DNA of 64,000 nucleotides from Phymorhynchus buccinoides. Taxonomy: Eukaryota; Mollusca; Gastropoda; Neogastropoda; Raphitomidae. The stretch is taken from NCBI GenBank assembly GCA_017654935.2, contig CM065693.1:20963822-21027821 (forward strand), written 5' to 3'. A model generated the notes under the pieces. It worked only from the letters and a program-made list of their open reading frames with translations, did no database searches and had not been told where the DNA came from. Below are positions 9,671 to 61,457 of this stretch, in pieces. The translations under genes were made by a program, and so were the position numbers. Position 1 is the first letter of the stretch. Each line of letters starts with the position of its first letter.

Positions 9671-10608
9671 GTTTTGGAGCTTATAAAGAGTCTCCGTTGT
9701 GAGGATGTTTCCTTGTTGTTTTTTTTTTTGGGCACATGAGTTTCCTTTTCTTTTTTCGTTGTTGCCTTTGCCTTTACAGTTTGATATTGATTTATGATTT
9801 CGCTTTTTATTTGGTTGTTTCGTGTCTCCTTTTTGGCTTCACTCAGTTTTGGGGGTTCCGTGGAAGATGAATGTTAGCGGATTGTTTTTGTGATGTTGGT
9901 GTTTCAAATGTACCTTGAATGAGTGCTAGATCAACCCCTGATTCCGCATTGGAAGGAAACATCTACACTGCGGATCAGTGAAGGTTTTGTTCCGCCTGAC
10001 ACGGATCTTTAATTACTTTGAAAGAGATAATATATTTCACTTGATGTAAACAACGTTGATATTTTTAACCCCTAAACGTGTCACAGGTTTTACTTTAGCT
10101 AAGTTTCTGATTTGACTAATGATTTTTACAAAGTCTTTTAACCAAAAAACTTTGGATCTTGTTTTTCCTTTATGTTTTTATGACAGCTTTTTTATACGTG
10201 TTGAGATATAACGTGGCGACAGCCTGAAATGGCGCTTTGTGTCAGCGGGGATATAATTTAATCTATCCTTAATCTTAACCCCTGATCCGTGTCCCTTTGA
10301 AAAGGAATGCAGGCTGACGTTAGCGGTGTGGCGTTTCAGACCGTGAATTGAGTGCGAGGTCAAAACCCTGGACCTGTGTTGTAACGGCAGTGCATGACAG
10401 ACCCGTTGGTTATGCTTCCGCTAGTCTGACTGACCGTGATTTGTTTTTCAGACTTAATGAGGTGCCGATCAACCCTGACCCGTTGTCCGTAACGGGCAGT
10501 GCATGACACCCGGGTATCTTCCGCTGCCCGCTGCTTCACTGGATTTGTCTACAGCGAGGTCACCCGCGTCTGTGATGGTAAACGCTGGGTGGTTGTGTTT
10601 CAATATAG

Positions 10609-11080
10609 TCTTAGAGTATCTGTAGGGGTTGCGTACCCTTGAGCATTATTGTAGTAATTACGTCATTTGTGGATCCCCTAGTTCGCTATTGGAAAGATTA
10701 GATCACCACGTCTGTTTAAATCTGTTTTTTTTTGCTTCCACTTTATCTACGCTCTTGCTTTATACTGAACCATGTTTCTAGAAGCAAATTGGATTTCTGA
10801 AGACCTTATCACAAATTGATCATTGCATACCGTAGAGTTGGTCATTGCGCACTGTACATACCGGTGTGTCATTTTTATGTATATACACTATTATCAATTA
10901 TGTAACCATAGCAACTTTCATCCCACACCATGCGTAAAGGAAACTTGTAAAATGATAGATTCAGATCTTACCCTTCTGACTCATGAAGTGGTCTCTTGGT
11001 TAAAACATGTATCTGGAAGAAATAAACGTCTTTGGAAAAATGACGCAAGCATGACGTGATTTCTTTCAATATCTACGATT

Positions 11081-11115
<35 letters not shown>

Positions 11116-11158
11116 GGGCGCACGTACCCACCAATGCGCAGACTCATCATTACTCTAA
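10609..11158. mobile_element. TIR element family D with internal poly-G
   Basis: The ends are cttagagta and tactctaag. The right half (atgacgcaagcatgacgtga, tttcttt, a G run at 11081-11114, gcacgtacccacc, gcgcagac) matches the shorter copy at 38067-38214, which ends gagtactaa / ttagtactc. The G run sits at the same internal position in both copies, so it belongs to the element. Confidence 0.6.
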
Positions 11159-11430
11159 GCTTCAAGAGTTTAGTTTCCAGCAGAAGCGGTGTGGGGTGTA
11201 CAGGGTTCCGACCTCCCAATTAATATACTAAGTGCTGGGGGGTCTGAATTTCCATGTACTACCTAATTTTTTATTTAGTTGGGGGGAATCAACATCCGCT
11301 GAAACCCCTAGGATAATTTTCTTGATGAAAGAATACTGATGTAGAATGGTAACTGAACTGCAATTTACAAAACATTATTTTGTGGCCACATGTGTTTTTC
11401 TGACTTGGTCTAGAGCTAAAGCGCATTTTT

Positions 11431-11690
11431 TACCCTTTCATCGCCACTTTCGCCTCTTGGCACCACAATGATGTACCACCCATGTCCATCTGTGAAAGGC
11501 ATCAAATGTGAGGGTCTGTTATCCCGTGACCTTATGTTCTTAATTTTTGGAACAGTAAGGATTGTCCTACTGTATGCATGCCACAGAGGAATCCCCAACT
11601 ATTGTAGACAGAATCTTTTCTATACACCCAGGTAAAGTGTAATGGATAAGTTTTAGCTGAACAAATGGTTGGCATTGAATGAGGGGTTTG
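11431..11690. mobile_element. MITE family A, copy 2
   Basis: It begins taccctttcatcgcc and contains cttggcaccacaatgatg, ccatgtcc, tgaccttatgttctt and a decayed right end. Same family as 609-844. Confidence 0.65.
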
Positions 11691-11891
11691 TTAAGGAATA
11701 TTACCAGTATTTAGAGACTATAAGGCTATAAATCTTTTTTTTCTTCCAAACTGAAAGTAACCCCCTCTGGCTTTTTAATGTGACTTGTGTTATTTGTAAG
11801 AAAGTGTTATAACAAATAGAATTTTGTGTAAATTGGTGGGTCTTTATATTCTATGAAATATGGCAATCCAATGTGTGTCAACTGTTAACAG

Positions 11892-50984
<39,093 letters not shown>

Positions 50985-51014
50985 GTCAGTCAGTGCCTTT
51001 AGAGCATGCTTCAA

Positions 51015-51751
51015 CTACCATATCTTTTGGACTATAAGACACAGCATTAATAGAGAAGGTGCAAAGAAGGGCAGCTAAAGTAATTGATGGATATAATAAC
51101 TATCCGTATAGAGAGAGAATGGAACGCCTGAATCGTCCAAGTTTGAAAGCAAGGAGAATAAAAGGTTATCTAATACAAAAATATAAAATATTTAATAATA
51201 TTGATGAATTAAATGCAACAGAATTTTTCAAACTAAAAAAGTATGACAGAACAAGAAATAGCACAGATAAAGTATTTGCACTGATTGAATATTGTAAAAC
51301 TAAAACAAGAAAATACTCTTATACTAACAGAGAACTTTGCACCTTTATGGAATCAACTACCAATTAACATTCAAGAGAGCACCTAATACTATACTAACAG
51401 CTTTAAAAATCAGCTCAACCAGTTAAATTTTTATAATGACATAATGTACGAATACGATGATTAGTTCATCGCTAAAACTTGAGTGCACGATATACCTTGA
51501 CTGCTTGAGTATGTAAACATCAAAATAAAAACTCAAAGATGGGACTTTGAAAGCCTAACTGCTATATTATTTTTGTTCCTATTCCTAATCCTTATCCTGA
51601 TTATAAGACGCACACCCCAAAATTTTTACCCATATTTTAGATTTTCTTACTATATTTTCTTACCATTTTATGGCGGCCCCATGTTATAAGGGCTGCAGGG
51701 TCTGAGTCTGGGGTAAAAAGTATAGCCCTATCTTTTAGTCTGAAAAATATG
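51015..51751. mobile_element. Family H MITE interrupted by a LINE 3' fragment
   Basis: The left flank actaccatatcttttggact then ataagacac and the right flank ataagacgcacaccccaaa ... tcttttagtctgaaaaatat are the two halves of a family H element. The insert spans about 51055-51600. Confidence 0.65.
51055..51600 (+). mobile_element. Non-LTR retrotransposon (LINE) 3' end, truncated and decayed
   Basis: The start encodes VQRRAAKVIDGYNNYPYRER, then MERLNRPSLKARRIKGYLIQ, KYKIFNNIDELNATEFF. This is the C-terminal tail of LINE reverse-transcriptase polyproteins (Q-R-R-A/F-x-K, Y-x-x-R-L/M, R-R-x-R-G-D-L-I, YKI order). The catalytic domain is absent, so it is a 5'-truncated insertion. The frame breaks near 51340; the right-arm copy (58285-58602, minus) is better preserved and reaches a RVAPLWNQ-like end. 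Confidence 0.8.
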
Positions 51752-51894
51752 GATACAACGATTCTGGGACTGGGCGATCAGGCACATATATGAAATCCTC
51801 GTGAAAAATATGATACACATTCGGAATGGCAGATCAGGCACATATAATGAATCTCGTTACCACCTGTGCTATTCGTTGCTAAATTGTCTCTTCC

Positions 51895-52235
51895 ATCCTT
51901 GAAATTAAGTTAGAAGTTGGTGCCTTGGCGTAAGGCTGTGCCAGACACCAATGGACAGGCTAGAACACCAAGGCTACATACATACTATTATGTTGTTATG
52001 CTATGATTCGTTATGCGGGGATTTGTCTTTAGCCATAACAATCTCCTAGCATCATCAGTCTCCAAAATCCTCCGAAGTCGCAGAGAGTGGCTGTCCACGT
52101 GGCGGGGTAATAAAAAAAAAACGGTCACACCACACAATGTTCTTATCCCTAGCTGATGCACTTGTACTTTATTGTTCAATTGCTCTGGCTGTTGGGGTGT
52201 TCCCTGGAGTCTTTTAGCCAGGATACTCAAACAAA
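51895..52235. mobile_element. Dispersed repeat family E
   Basis: Blocks gccttggcgtaaggctgtgc, gctagaacaccaaggctaca, ggatttgtctttagccataa, cctggagtcttttagccagg match 44935-45245 and, inverted, 12538-12700. Type unknown. Confidence 0.55.
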
Positions 52236-53183
52236 CGACAAGTTGGAAGTGGCAATGAGAATGTCAGTCTTGTTTGACCACAGAGGCAAGATCATCGCCT
52301 CAGCCTACTAACTTTTAAGTTTTACTGCTGAAAGAGACGGCTTAGCAACAGAATTTCCAGATTCATACCCGTGTGGCCTCCAGTCATACTGGACTTGCTG
52401 AATTCCGTAATTCTGAATATTTCAATTTCTAGTCTATAAGAGATCGGTGCAAAAGCCTAACATGTAATTTGTTTTAACTATATTTTGGTTGAAGGTAGTG
52501 TACATGCCACGTCCAATAAGGTGCACATAGACATTGCTAAGTCCATTTGGACAACAAAAAAGAGAGCTTATGTTAGTTACAAAGACAGTAAAGAAAAATC
52601 ATCAGTAAAGAAAGAAGTGTTGTTAAAATCCAGACAACAAACATTCCTTACATAAACATTTCTTCAAACATGCACTATTCAGACAACAAACATTCCTTAC
52701 ATAAACATTTCTTCAAACATGCACTATTCTTCAAACAACAATAATGGTACTTTGAGCTAATAAGATTATTCTTTTTTGGTGAATTAGATGATACTGTTTT
52801 TGTGTGTAAACATTATTCTAGATTATGTCTGTGTGTGCGTGTGTGCGGGGGGTGTTCGTGCGTCTGTCTTTGTGTGCAATCGCGTGTGCGCGCGTGTGTG
52901 TGTCCTGACAGTGTGTGGTGGTGTGTTGTGGGTGTGGGTGTGCAAGGCTACTTCGTGTTAGTTCTTTGGTTGTTTGTTTTCTTGTTTAATATTTATTGTG
53001 TAATGTTTTCTTTTTAATCAATGTAAATATGTTTTGTAAAGCGCTTAGAGCCCTTCCTGAGAATGAACGCCATGAAAATACGCATTATTATTATTATCAT
53101 TTGTGCCCAATGTTTCTTATTATTTTGATATACTGTGTCTGAACAGGGCTTATTTTGGTTTTTTAATTGAACAATGAACACAG
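52236..53183. other. Intron, no gene; GT tract and repeat end
   Basis: A 54-bp block (cattccttacataaacattt, cttcaaacatgcactatt) is duplicated at 52645-52735. A GT-rich stretch runs 52825-52945, followed by the widespread repeat end taaagcgcttagagcccttc. All is mirrored at about 56560-57480. Confidence 0.6.
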
Positions 53184-53310
53184 GACGACAACGAGTGTGC
53201 TGAGGAATATGTGTGTAAGTTAGACATGTATAGTAAAAAACCGGGAAGCTACAACCACCAGTGTGGCAATGGCATGAGTTTCGACCTCTTTAGCCTATGG
53301 CACCACAGTA
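53184..53310 (+). pseudogene. Corrupted plus-strand version of the sixth final cbEGF exon
   Basis: It reads DDNECAEEYVC correctly, then diverges (KLDMYSKKPGSYNHQCGNGM), recovers at SFDL and fails at the last cysteine and donor (ggcaccacagtaag). Many substitutions and indels relative to the clean minus copy at 56432-56554 are scattered through exon and following intron alike, which suggests consensus error and not selection-free decay. Confidence 0.7.
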
Positions 53311-53880
53311 AGCTATATATGCACAGTGATGCTTAATTAAGTGTCTGTGTACCACGGAAGGGACAGTAAGTCACAAAATGATCATTCTGATTTCCCCATG
53401 GCATTCACAGTGACTTCAGACAGTGCATATTTTGTACGAATGGTGAGTGAACTATTCATCTATCTTGTTGCTTTGCAAGAGTATGCGCATATATAACTTA
53501 ATAGTGTGATTATTAATTATCTATTTATTATATGCAGTATCAAGTGTGTTGTACATGGGGAAATATAGATTGACCTACTTGTTGTGAAACACCTATAAAC
53601 GTGCACACAGACCATATTACCAATATAACGCTGCGTTGCCAAATGATAGGGAAGAAGTGAAAGAACTTGAACATACATGTAATTTGACCTTGACCCTCAT
53701 GAAAATATTTTTTACTTCGTATTCGTATTCGTGTTTTTCTCTCTCACCTGTATGGCTGCAGACTGCATGGGGGCAGGGGCACAGCTGTAGGTGTGACTCA
53801 GCTTTCTATCTTTTCACCACTGTCAGAAGGCAGCCCAGCTCTTTAGGATAGAAGTGTAGCCATTAACTGACACATATGAC
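53311..53880. other. Error-rich intron near the palindrome centre
   Basis: The text parallels the reverse complement of about 55880-56430 (tgcacagtgatgctta, gaaagggacattaag-like) but with roughly one difference every few bases. Confidence 0.6.
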
Positions 53881-55070
53881 ACATCATCGTCATCGTAATC
53901 ATCATCATCATGGGATCATTTACTCAGCAAGCATCATCGTCATCAAACTATCCCATCAAGTTGCAGTCATGGTCCATTTTTTGTTGTCCAGGTCCATCCA
54001 TCATTCATAATCGTCATCACCATCTATCATTATCATCATCATCATCTGTCACTTATTGGCTAATCATCAAACATCATCGTCAATCATCGTCAATCATCAT
54101 GATATAGACATCAAGGATCATAATGCATCAATCATCAGCGTCATCATCGTCATCATCCATCATCAATTTGATCGTAGTCATGGTCACATGATTGTTGTCG
54201 TAGTTCAAGGTATTCACAATATGCCTCGTGCCTCACCATCATTATCTCAGACATCGTGATATCATCATCGTCATTCGCCCATAATCATCATCGACAACCA
54301 TAATCATCAAAAATTATAATAATCATCATCATCATCACATTATCGGTCAGCATAATCAGATCATCATCAATATAGTAGTCGATGGTCATATTTGTGTGTC
54401 GTCGGTGTTTGATCATTCATCTCATCGTGTGTGTGTGAGTACCATCATTATCATCAACCATCGCAATCATCATAAGCACATCAACATCATTATCATCACC
54501 ATCGCCATCATCATCGTTCATCACCACCACCACCAAATGGTGTGATCAATCATCCATCAATCATACAACATCATCGTGCATCATGTGTCATACATCAACA
54601 TGCATGCATGCATGCACGTGTGTGTGTATGTATGTGTATTTAATCCAAACGCCTGTGGCAGTTGTCCCTGTATAATTGGGTCATCATCATCGGGCGTAGT
54701 TGTCATTATCATCATCTGTCATCATGGATTTTTATCCGTTGGACAAGGGTCAATACAGGTCGTACTCGTCTTCGTCGTCGTCGTTGTCATTATCATCATC
54801 ATCACCGTCGTTGTCATTATCATCATCATCATCATCATCATCACAGGCAGAATCGCCATCCTCTTCATCATCATCACCCACCGCGTTGTCATCAATCATC
54901 ATCATCATACCGTCACGTTGTCTTATCATCATCATCACGTCGTTGTCATTATCATCACATCATCATCACCGGTCGTGTCATTACATCATATCCATCACAC
55001 CGTCGTTGTTCATTATCATCATCATCCACGTACCCTTGTCCAACGGGCTCATCATCCATCTATCACAGCC
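53881..55070. repeat. Noisy (ATC)n tract at the palindrome centre
   Basis: Irregular atc/atcatcg repeats with inserts. It contains local inverted pairs, for example gttggacaagggtcaataca with acccttgtccaac, and gcctgtggcag with ctgccacaggc, centred on about 54890. His/Ser/Ile frames here are artefacts. Confidence 0.8.
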
Positions 55071-56431
55071 GCAGATAAAACCACCGATGCCACGAGGGAG
55101 AGCACTCCAGAACAGACATTGACTGCTGCCACAGGCGTTTGGATCTGAAACCACATACACACATCATGCATGCATGCACGCACACACATTTACACACGCA
55201 CACACATTATTGTGCAACAAAGCTCAGGCATTTTACCATTAATGGATTATTCTTCACACCATTTTATTTGTTAAAGCACATCATCTACCAGTAAATGTGG
55301 ATTATTACCGTCGTGATTTTGCTGGTGCCAGCTGTTCCCCGTCTTTAATTCATCATTTCACTCACTGACGTTGTCATCACACACACACACAATAGTATAA
55401 AACATATATGATTTATTATGTTCGTTTTTTCTTCTTTGTGGACATATCTGTGCACAAAATGTTACAATTTAGATCTTGAAAAAAAGAAAAGAAGAAAAAC
55501 ACTGGAGATATCACCTTGTCTGAGAGTATGCTTCAGCAGAGGCATATTCAGAATACCTTGAACTAAGCAACAATCATGTGAAAAGAATGATCAAATTTCT
55601 AATTTGATGCAGTATGAAACCGATTTTATTCATGCACTTTATCCTTCTTGTCTTTATTAACTATGATGTTATGTGTCACATGGTGTTTCATAATAGCAAA
55701 ATCACACAACACACACTTAAAAAGATAGAAAGTGAGACATAAGTTACAATATGTGAAACCTAGCAGAACCACGAAAGGGACATTAATTAAGTCGCTGGGC
55801 TAGATTTCTCACATATAGGCTTGCAAAGTAAAAAAATCCCATTTTTTGTCTTTATTATATGATGTTGTGGTGTCACATGTGTCTCATAATAGCAAAAATC
55901 ACACACAAACAAACACACACACACAAACACACTTAAAAAGATAGAAGCGTGACACTAAGTCATGTGTGACCTAGCACCACGAAAGGGACATTAAGTTTTT
56001 TGCTGGGATAGTTTCTCACAATAGGCTTGCAAAGTCAAAAAAATCCTTTTTTTCTGTCAATTTTGAGTTATAGGTATTTTCAAGTTCTCTAACTTCTTAT
56101 CTATCATTTTATAAAGGATAATCTTTAATATTGGTCTCTAAATGGTCTTAATAAGTGCTTATACAACAAGTAGGTCAATGTATTTTTCTTCATGTAGGCC
56201 AGACTTTAGACTGTTTTCTTCAAAATGGCTGATGCTCGCCCTACTAAACTTTAAATGCTCATAACTCTGGAACGGAAAAAGATACAAGAATGTTTCTTGT
56301 ATCATTAGAAAAGAGAATTGTCTGACCTCTGTTTTCAAATGTATAGGTTTTCTCAAAATGGTCAGTTTGACACTTAATGTCCCTTTCCTGGTGCTGGGTC
56401 ACATATGTAAGCATACTGTGCAAAGGCTTAC

Positions 56432-56554
56432 CGTTACACGCCAGGCTATTGAGGTCGAAACTCATGCCATCGCCACACTCGCAGTCATAGCTTCCCGGAA
56501 TGTTGAGACACACAGCTAACCCACACACATATTCCTCAGCACACTCGTTGTCGT
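56432..56554 (-). CDS. FBN: Fibrillin exon: cbEGF, sixth of final run (minus-strand copy, intact)
   Basis: On the minus strand the acceptor is caatgatttcag|ac and the donor aacg|gtaagcc; 123 bp, phase 1-1. It encodes DDNECAEEYVCGLAVC, LNIPGSYDCEC and GDGMSFDLNSLACNG, with six cysteines. It follows the 50874-type exon in domain order, so it is the best version of an exon whose plus-strand counterpart is the damaged 53184-53310. Confidence 0.9.
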
Positions 56555-57484
56555 CTGAAATCATTGTTCAATTAAAAAACCAAAATAATCACGCTAAAGA
56601 CATTATATAAAAATAATAAGAAACATAATAATAATAATAATAATAATGCGTATTTTCATGGCGTTCATTCTCAGGAAGGGCTCTAAGCGCTTTACAAAAC
56701 ATATTACATTGATTAAAAAGAAAACATTACACAATAAATATTAAACAAGAAAACAAACAACCAAAGAACTAACGCGAAGTAGCCTTGCACACCCACACCC
56801 ACAACACACCAACACACACTGTCAGGACACACACGCGATTGCACACACAGACAGACGCACGAACACCCCCCGCACACACGCACACACAGACATAATCTAG
56901 AATAATGTTTACACACAAAAACAGTATCATCTAATTCACCAAAAAAGAATAATCTTATTAGCTCAAAGTACCATTATTGTTGTTTGAAGAATAGTGCATG
57001 TTTGAAGAAATGTTTATGTAAGGAATGTTTGTTGTCTGAATAGTGCATGTTTGAAGAAATGTTTATGTAAGGAATGTTTGTTGTCTGGATTTTAACAACA
57101 CTTCTTTCTTTACTGATGATTTTTCTTTACTGTCTTTGTAACTAACATAAGCTCTCTTTTTTGTTGTCCAAATGGACTTAGCAATGTCTATGTGCACCTT
57201 ATTGGACGTGGCATGTACACTACCTTCAACCAAAATATAGTTAAAACAAATTACATGTTAGGCTTTTGCACCGATCTCTTATAGACTAGAAATTGAAATA
57301 TTCAGAATTACGGAATTCAGCAAGTCCAGTATGACTGGAGGCCACACGGGTATGAATCTGGAAATTCTGTTGCTAAGCCGTCTCTTTCAGCAGTAAAACT
57401 TAAAAGTTAGTAGGCTGAGGCGATGATCTTGCCTCTGTGGTCAAACAAGACTGACATTCTCATTGCCACTTCCAACTTGTCGTT

Positions 57485-57815
57485 TGTTTGAGTATCCTGG
57501 CTAAAAGACTCCAGGGATCATCCCAACAGCTGAAGCACTTGAACACTATATGGTACAAGTGCATCAGATATGGATGAGAACATTACATGTGTGACCGTTT
57601 TTTTTTATTACCCTGCCACGTGGGCAGCCACGCTCCGAATTAGGGGGATTTGGGAGACTGATGATGCTAGGAGCTTGTCACGGCTAAAGACAATCCCCCG
57701 CACAACTATGCATAGCATAACAACATTTTGATGTAGCCTTGGGTGTTCTAGCCTTGTCAATTGGTCTGGCACAGCCTTAAGCCAAGGCACCACTTCTAAC
57801 TTAATTTCAATGATG
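57485..57815. mobile_element. Dispersed repeat family E, right-arm copy
   Basis: The inverted counterpart of 51895-52235; this copy is closer to the 44935 copy (gatcatcccaacagctgaag). Confidence 0.55.
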
Positions 57816-58284
57816 GAAGAGACAATTTAGCAACGAGGTAACGAGATTCATATATGTGCCTGATCTGCCATTCAGAATGTTTATCATATTTTTCAAGAGA
57901 TTCATATATGTGCCTGATCTGCCATTCAGAATGTTTATCATATTTTTCAAACTAAAATATAAGGCGATACTTTTTCCCCAGACTCAGACCCCTGCGCCTT
58001 ATAACATGACCAATAAAATTGTAAGAAAACATAATAACAAAATCTGAAATTTGGGTAAAAATTTTTTGGGGTGCGTCTTATACACAGGATAAGGATTAGG
58101 AATAGGGACAAAAATAATATAGCTGTTAGGCTTTCAAAGTCCCATCTTTGTGTTTTTGGTTTTATGTTTACATACTCAAGGTATATCGTACACTCAGGTT
58201 TTTGCGATGAATTAATCATCGTATTCGTACATTATGTCATTATAAAAATTTAATTGGTCGAGCTGATTTTTAAAGCTGTTAGTA

Positions 58285-58605
58285 TTATGGTGCTCTCTTA
58301 ATGTTAGTTTGTTGTTGATTCCATAAAGGTGCAACTCTGTTAGTAAAAGAATATTTTCTTGTGTTAGTTTTACAATATTCAATAAATATTTTATCAGTGC
58401 TATTTCTTGTTCTGTCATAATTTGTTAGTTTGAAAAATTCTGTTGCATTCAAGTCATCAATATTATTAAATATTTTATAACTTTGTATTAGATCTCCTCT
58501 TATTCTTCTTGCTTTCAAAGTTGTAAGATTCAGGCGTTCCATTCTCTCTCTATACGGATAGTTATTATATCCATCAATTACTTTAGCTGCCCTTCTTTGC
58601 ACCTT
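58285..58605 (-). mobile_element. LINE 3' fragment, right-arm copy
   Basis: It encodes MQRRAAKVIDGYNNYPYRER, LTTLKARRIRGDLIQSYKIF and ends with NRVAPLWNQQQ. Better preserved than 51055-51600: RGDLIQ against RGYLIQ, and the RVAPLWN end is intact. Confidence 0.8.
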
Positions 58606-58676
58606 CTCTATTAATGCTGTGTCTTATAGTCCAAAAGATATGGTAGTTGAAGCATGCTCTAAAGGCACTGACTGAC

Positions 58677-58787
58677 CTATGCACTGTCCCAAATGCTCGT
58701 TGAATCCAGGCAGACAGATGCAGGTGAAGCTGCCCAGTGTGTTCTCACACTCCCCTTCGCACTTCCCGTCCTCACATTCGTCCTGGT
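58677..58787 (-). CDS. FBN: Fibrillin exon: cbEGF, inverted copy of 50874-50984
   Basis: Same 111-bp exon with acceptor ccttttccag and donor gtcagt on the minus strand; the predicted protein (DQDECEDGKCEGEC...) is identical to the plus copy. Confidence 0.88.
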   Translation of the reverse strand, partial: TRTNVRTGSAKGSVRTHWAASPASVCLDSTSIWDSA

Positions 58788-59234
58788 CTGGAAAAGGAAA
58801 AATGGTCGATGACAAGAAAAACAATGTAGAAATTCAACCCAAAACAAATTTGTAGAACACTAAATAAAACACAAAACAACATTTCGGACTCAACCTACTT
58901 TTATTCTTATTAATTATGAAAACCCCCAGCAGTCATCTACATCTGATTTCGTTTCGTGTTGTTCCTTATGATAAGTGCGTTGTTTTTTTGTTTTATTTTT
59001 TAATTTTTTGCTCAGATTTTTAACTTCTTTGTGAAGCGCTTAGAGCCCCGTAAGGAGAATATGCGCTATATAAATTGTCATTATTATTATTATTATTTTA
59101 TGAAAAACTGCGTGGCTCTCCACATACACATGAGTCATGTGCGAGACTCGTATTTTGAAAGGGATAATGTTTGGGGAAAGTGTTTCTTTGTCTTTAATTT
59201 TATTTACCTCCATAGATTGTCATATCAGATGAAA

Positions 59235-59298
59235 GGGCTGTAAGCATACTATGCACGGCTTGCCGTTACAAGCCAGGCTGTTGAGATCGAAACAACCT
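59235..59298 (-). pseudogene. Displaced exon fragment, inverted copy of 50338-50384
   Basis: On the minus strand it reads GCFDLNSLACNGK with the same lost donor (ggcaagcc). Its presence in both arms shows the displacement predates or is shared by whatever made the palindrome. Confidence 0.7.
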
Positions 59299-59463
59299 GG
59301 TAAAGTCAAGTAAGGAGGAGAGGAGGAAGAATTACGAGGGGAAAAAAAAGAAGCAAAAGGGAAGGTGTAGTGTAAGGGGTGTGAAGAGAGAGTTGAAATT
59401 GGGTGGTGCATGTGCGTGTGTGTGTATGTGTGCGTGCATGTGCACAGACATATAGACAAAATG

Positions 59464-60187
59464 TCACCCACCTGACCTACCTGACCTAGTTCCAGTCTTG
59501 TCTCTCTTATAGCTCTGTGTGTGTGTGTGTGTGTGTGCGTGTGTGTGTGCGTGCGTGCGTGTGTGTGCATGCATGCGTGCACGCATATATGCATTGTGTA
59601 TGCATGCATATGGGCACACAGATAAAACTCCACATACCAGTACACCTAGTTCCAGTCTTGTCTCTTGTAGCAGCAGGAACAAAAAGCTCACATGTGAGTG
59701 TGTGCGTGTGCACACATGTATATAGGTGTTTGTGTGTATGTGTGAACATGCAGATAAAGCTTTACCTACCAACACACCTGGTTCCGGTCTTGTCTCTCTT
59801 GAAGCCGCGGGTACACACACACTCACAGCTACCCTGGTGTGAGTGTGTGTGAGACAAAACGTAGGTGTATGTATATAGCTATATGTGTGTGTGTGCGTGT
59901 ATGTGCACAGGCAAACAGAAAAAGCGCCACCTACCAATACACCTGGTTCCAGTCTTGTCTCTTTTGTAGCCCCAGGGACACACACACTAATAGCTACCCT
60001 TGTGTGGGTAGCCCTGGGGAACCACACACTCATAGCTACCCTTGTGTGGGTAGCCCCAGGGACACACACACTCATAGCTACCCTTGTGTGGGTAGCCCTG
60101 GGGAAACACACACTCATAGCTACCCTTGTGTGGGTAGCCCTGGGAACCCACACTTATAGCTACCGTGGTGTGTGTGTCCCGTGCCTC

Positions 60188-60218
<31 letters not shown>

Positions 60219-60530
60219 GCGTGTGCGTTTGTGTGTGCATGTGCACAGGCACACATACTTCTTCTTCATCGATCGCTCTGACAATGTCCTGTCATTATGA
60301 GCGCAGATGCGTCATGCTGCCGTTATGCACCTAAAAATAGGCCCAGCATGTCCATCTTCGGCTGCAGAAAATATCTGCAAGAATTTCTAGAACATAGGCA
60401 GGAGAATGGATGAGCAAGGCAGTGGGTGGGGGGACACAGACAAACCTTCAACTTACCAATACACCTGGTTCCAGTCTTATCTCTCTTGAAGACGCGGGTA
60501 CAGACACTCACAGTTACCCTGGTATGAGTG
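59464..60530 (-). repeat. Inverted copy of the cbEGF 3'-edge array
   Basis: The minus-strand equivalent of 49080-50160, with the same donors and nested 58-bp units. Small length differences occur in CA/GT tracts and near 50105-50150. Confidence 0.88.
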
Positions 60531-60577
60531 TGTGCGTGTACAGGTACACAGACAAAACTTAGGTATATGTATATAGC

Positions 60578-60611
<34 letters not shown>

Positions 60612-60638
60612 CAGGCAAACAGAAAAAGCGTCACCTAC

Positions 60639-60767
60639 CAATACACCTGGTTCCAGTCTTGTCTCTCTTGTAGCCGCGGGGACACACACACTCGAAGCTA
60701 CCGTGGCTGTTGTGGCAGGTACCCACTGGCCCACACAGGTCAGGGGTCTCCGTGCACTCGTTGATGT
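60639..60767 (-). CDS. FBN: Fibrillin exon: cbEGF, inverted copy of 48832-48960
   Basis: 129 bp, same splice sites and same predicted protein (DINECTETPDLCGPVGTC...). Confidence 0.88.
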
Positions 60768-61337
60768 CTGAAACCAGCTTAGTTATCAATCTCATCTTCT
60801 TTATTATTTCAAGGGGTATAATTATGCTCAAAGGTACTACAGTGGAACCTCCCTTATAAGACCTCCCATTATAAGACTCCCTCCCATATAAGACCTACTT
60901 CTCTGAGACATCACCAACATCTATCACAGACATAATTACTAACAGCATTCTGGACATTCCCAAGCCTTAAAGACCCCGCACGTCACGTGTCACATTCCCT
61001 CTTATGCTAGGAAGATTTCTTAAGATTTCTTGCTAGCTATAAGAGGGAAAGCACGTGAAAACCGTGATTTTGACATGTGACGTGCGTGGTCTTTAAGATG
61101 GTAAATCTAAACTTGAGGAAAATGAATTCATTCCCCGCAGCAAAGACTTAAAAATTTGCACGCATGTATATGTGCGTGCATCTTTTTTCTTTTCGGGAAA
61201 AAAAATATGCTTGCGTGTGCTTGGTTTCATTACCCAAACCAATCACGTAATGTTGTGTGAAATCATTACTATCCATCCACGAACAGTTTGCTTTAAGAAT
61301 GGAATCCTGTGTCAAGGACATACACCTCAGTCCTTAC

Positions 61338-61457
61338 CTGTGCACTGTCCCCGGGGTCCTTTCCTGAAGCCAGGTAAGCAGTCACACTCAAAACTGCCAG
61401 GTGTGTTCACACAGGTGTACTGACAGTTGTGACGCATCATTGTGCATTCATCCAGAT
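61338..61457 (-). CDS. FBN: Fibrillin exon: cbEGF, inverted copy of 48132-48251
   Basis: 120 bp, same splice sites and same predicted protein ([16 protein letters not shown]...). Confidence 0.88.

Larger units (their letters stand above)
9671..11891. other. Intergenic or intronic stretch without recognised gene
   Basis: It holds a terminal-inverted-repeat element (10609-11158), MITE A copy 11431-11690, and stretches around 10130-10270 and 15290-15415 that share ttaaccaaaaaactttg-like and taacgtggtgacagcc-like blocks. No exons were found. Confidence 0.45.

Noticed and set aside
54576..55148. His/Ser/Ile-rich frames of up to 190 codons
   Set aside because: They translate noisy ATC repeat at the palindrome centre, where the consensus is unreliable.
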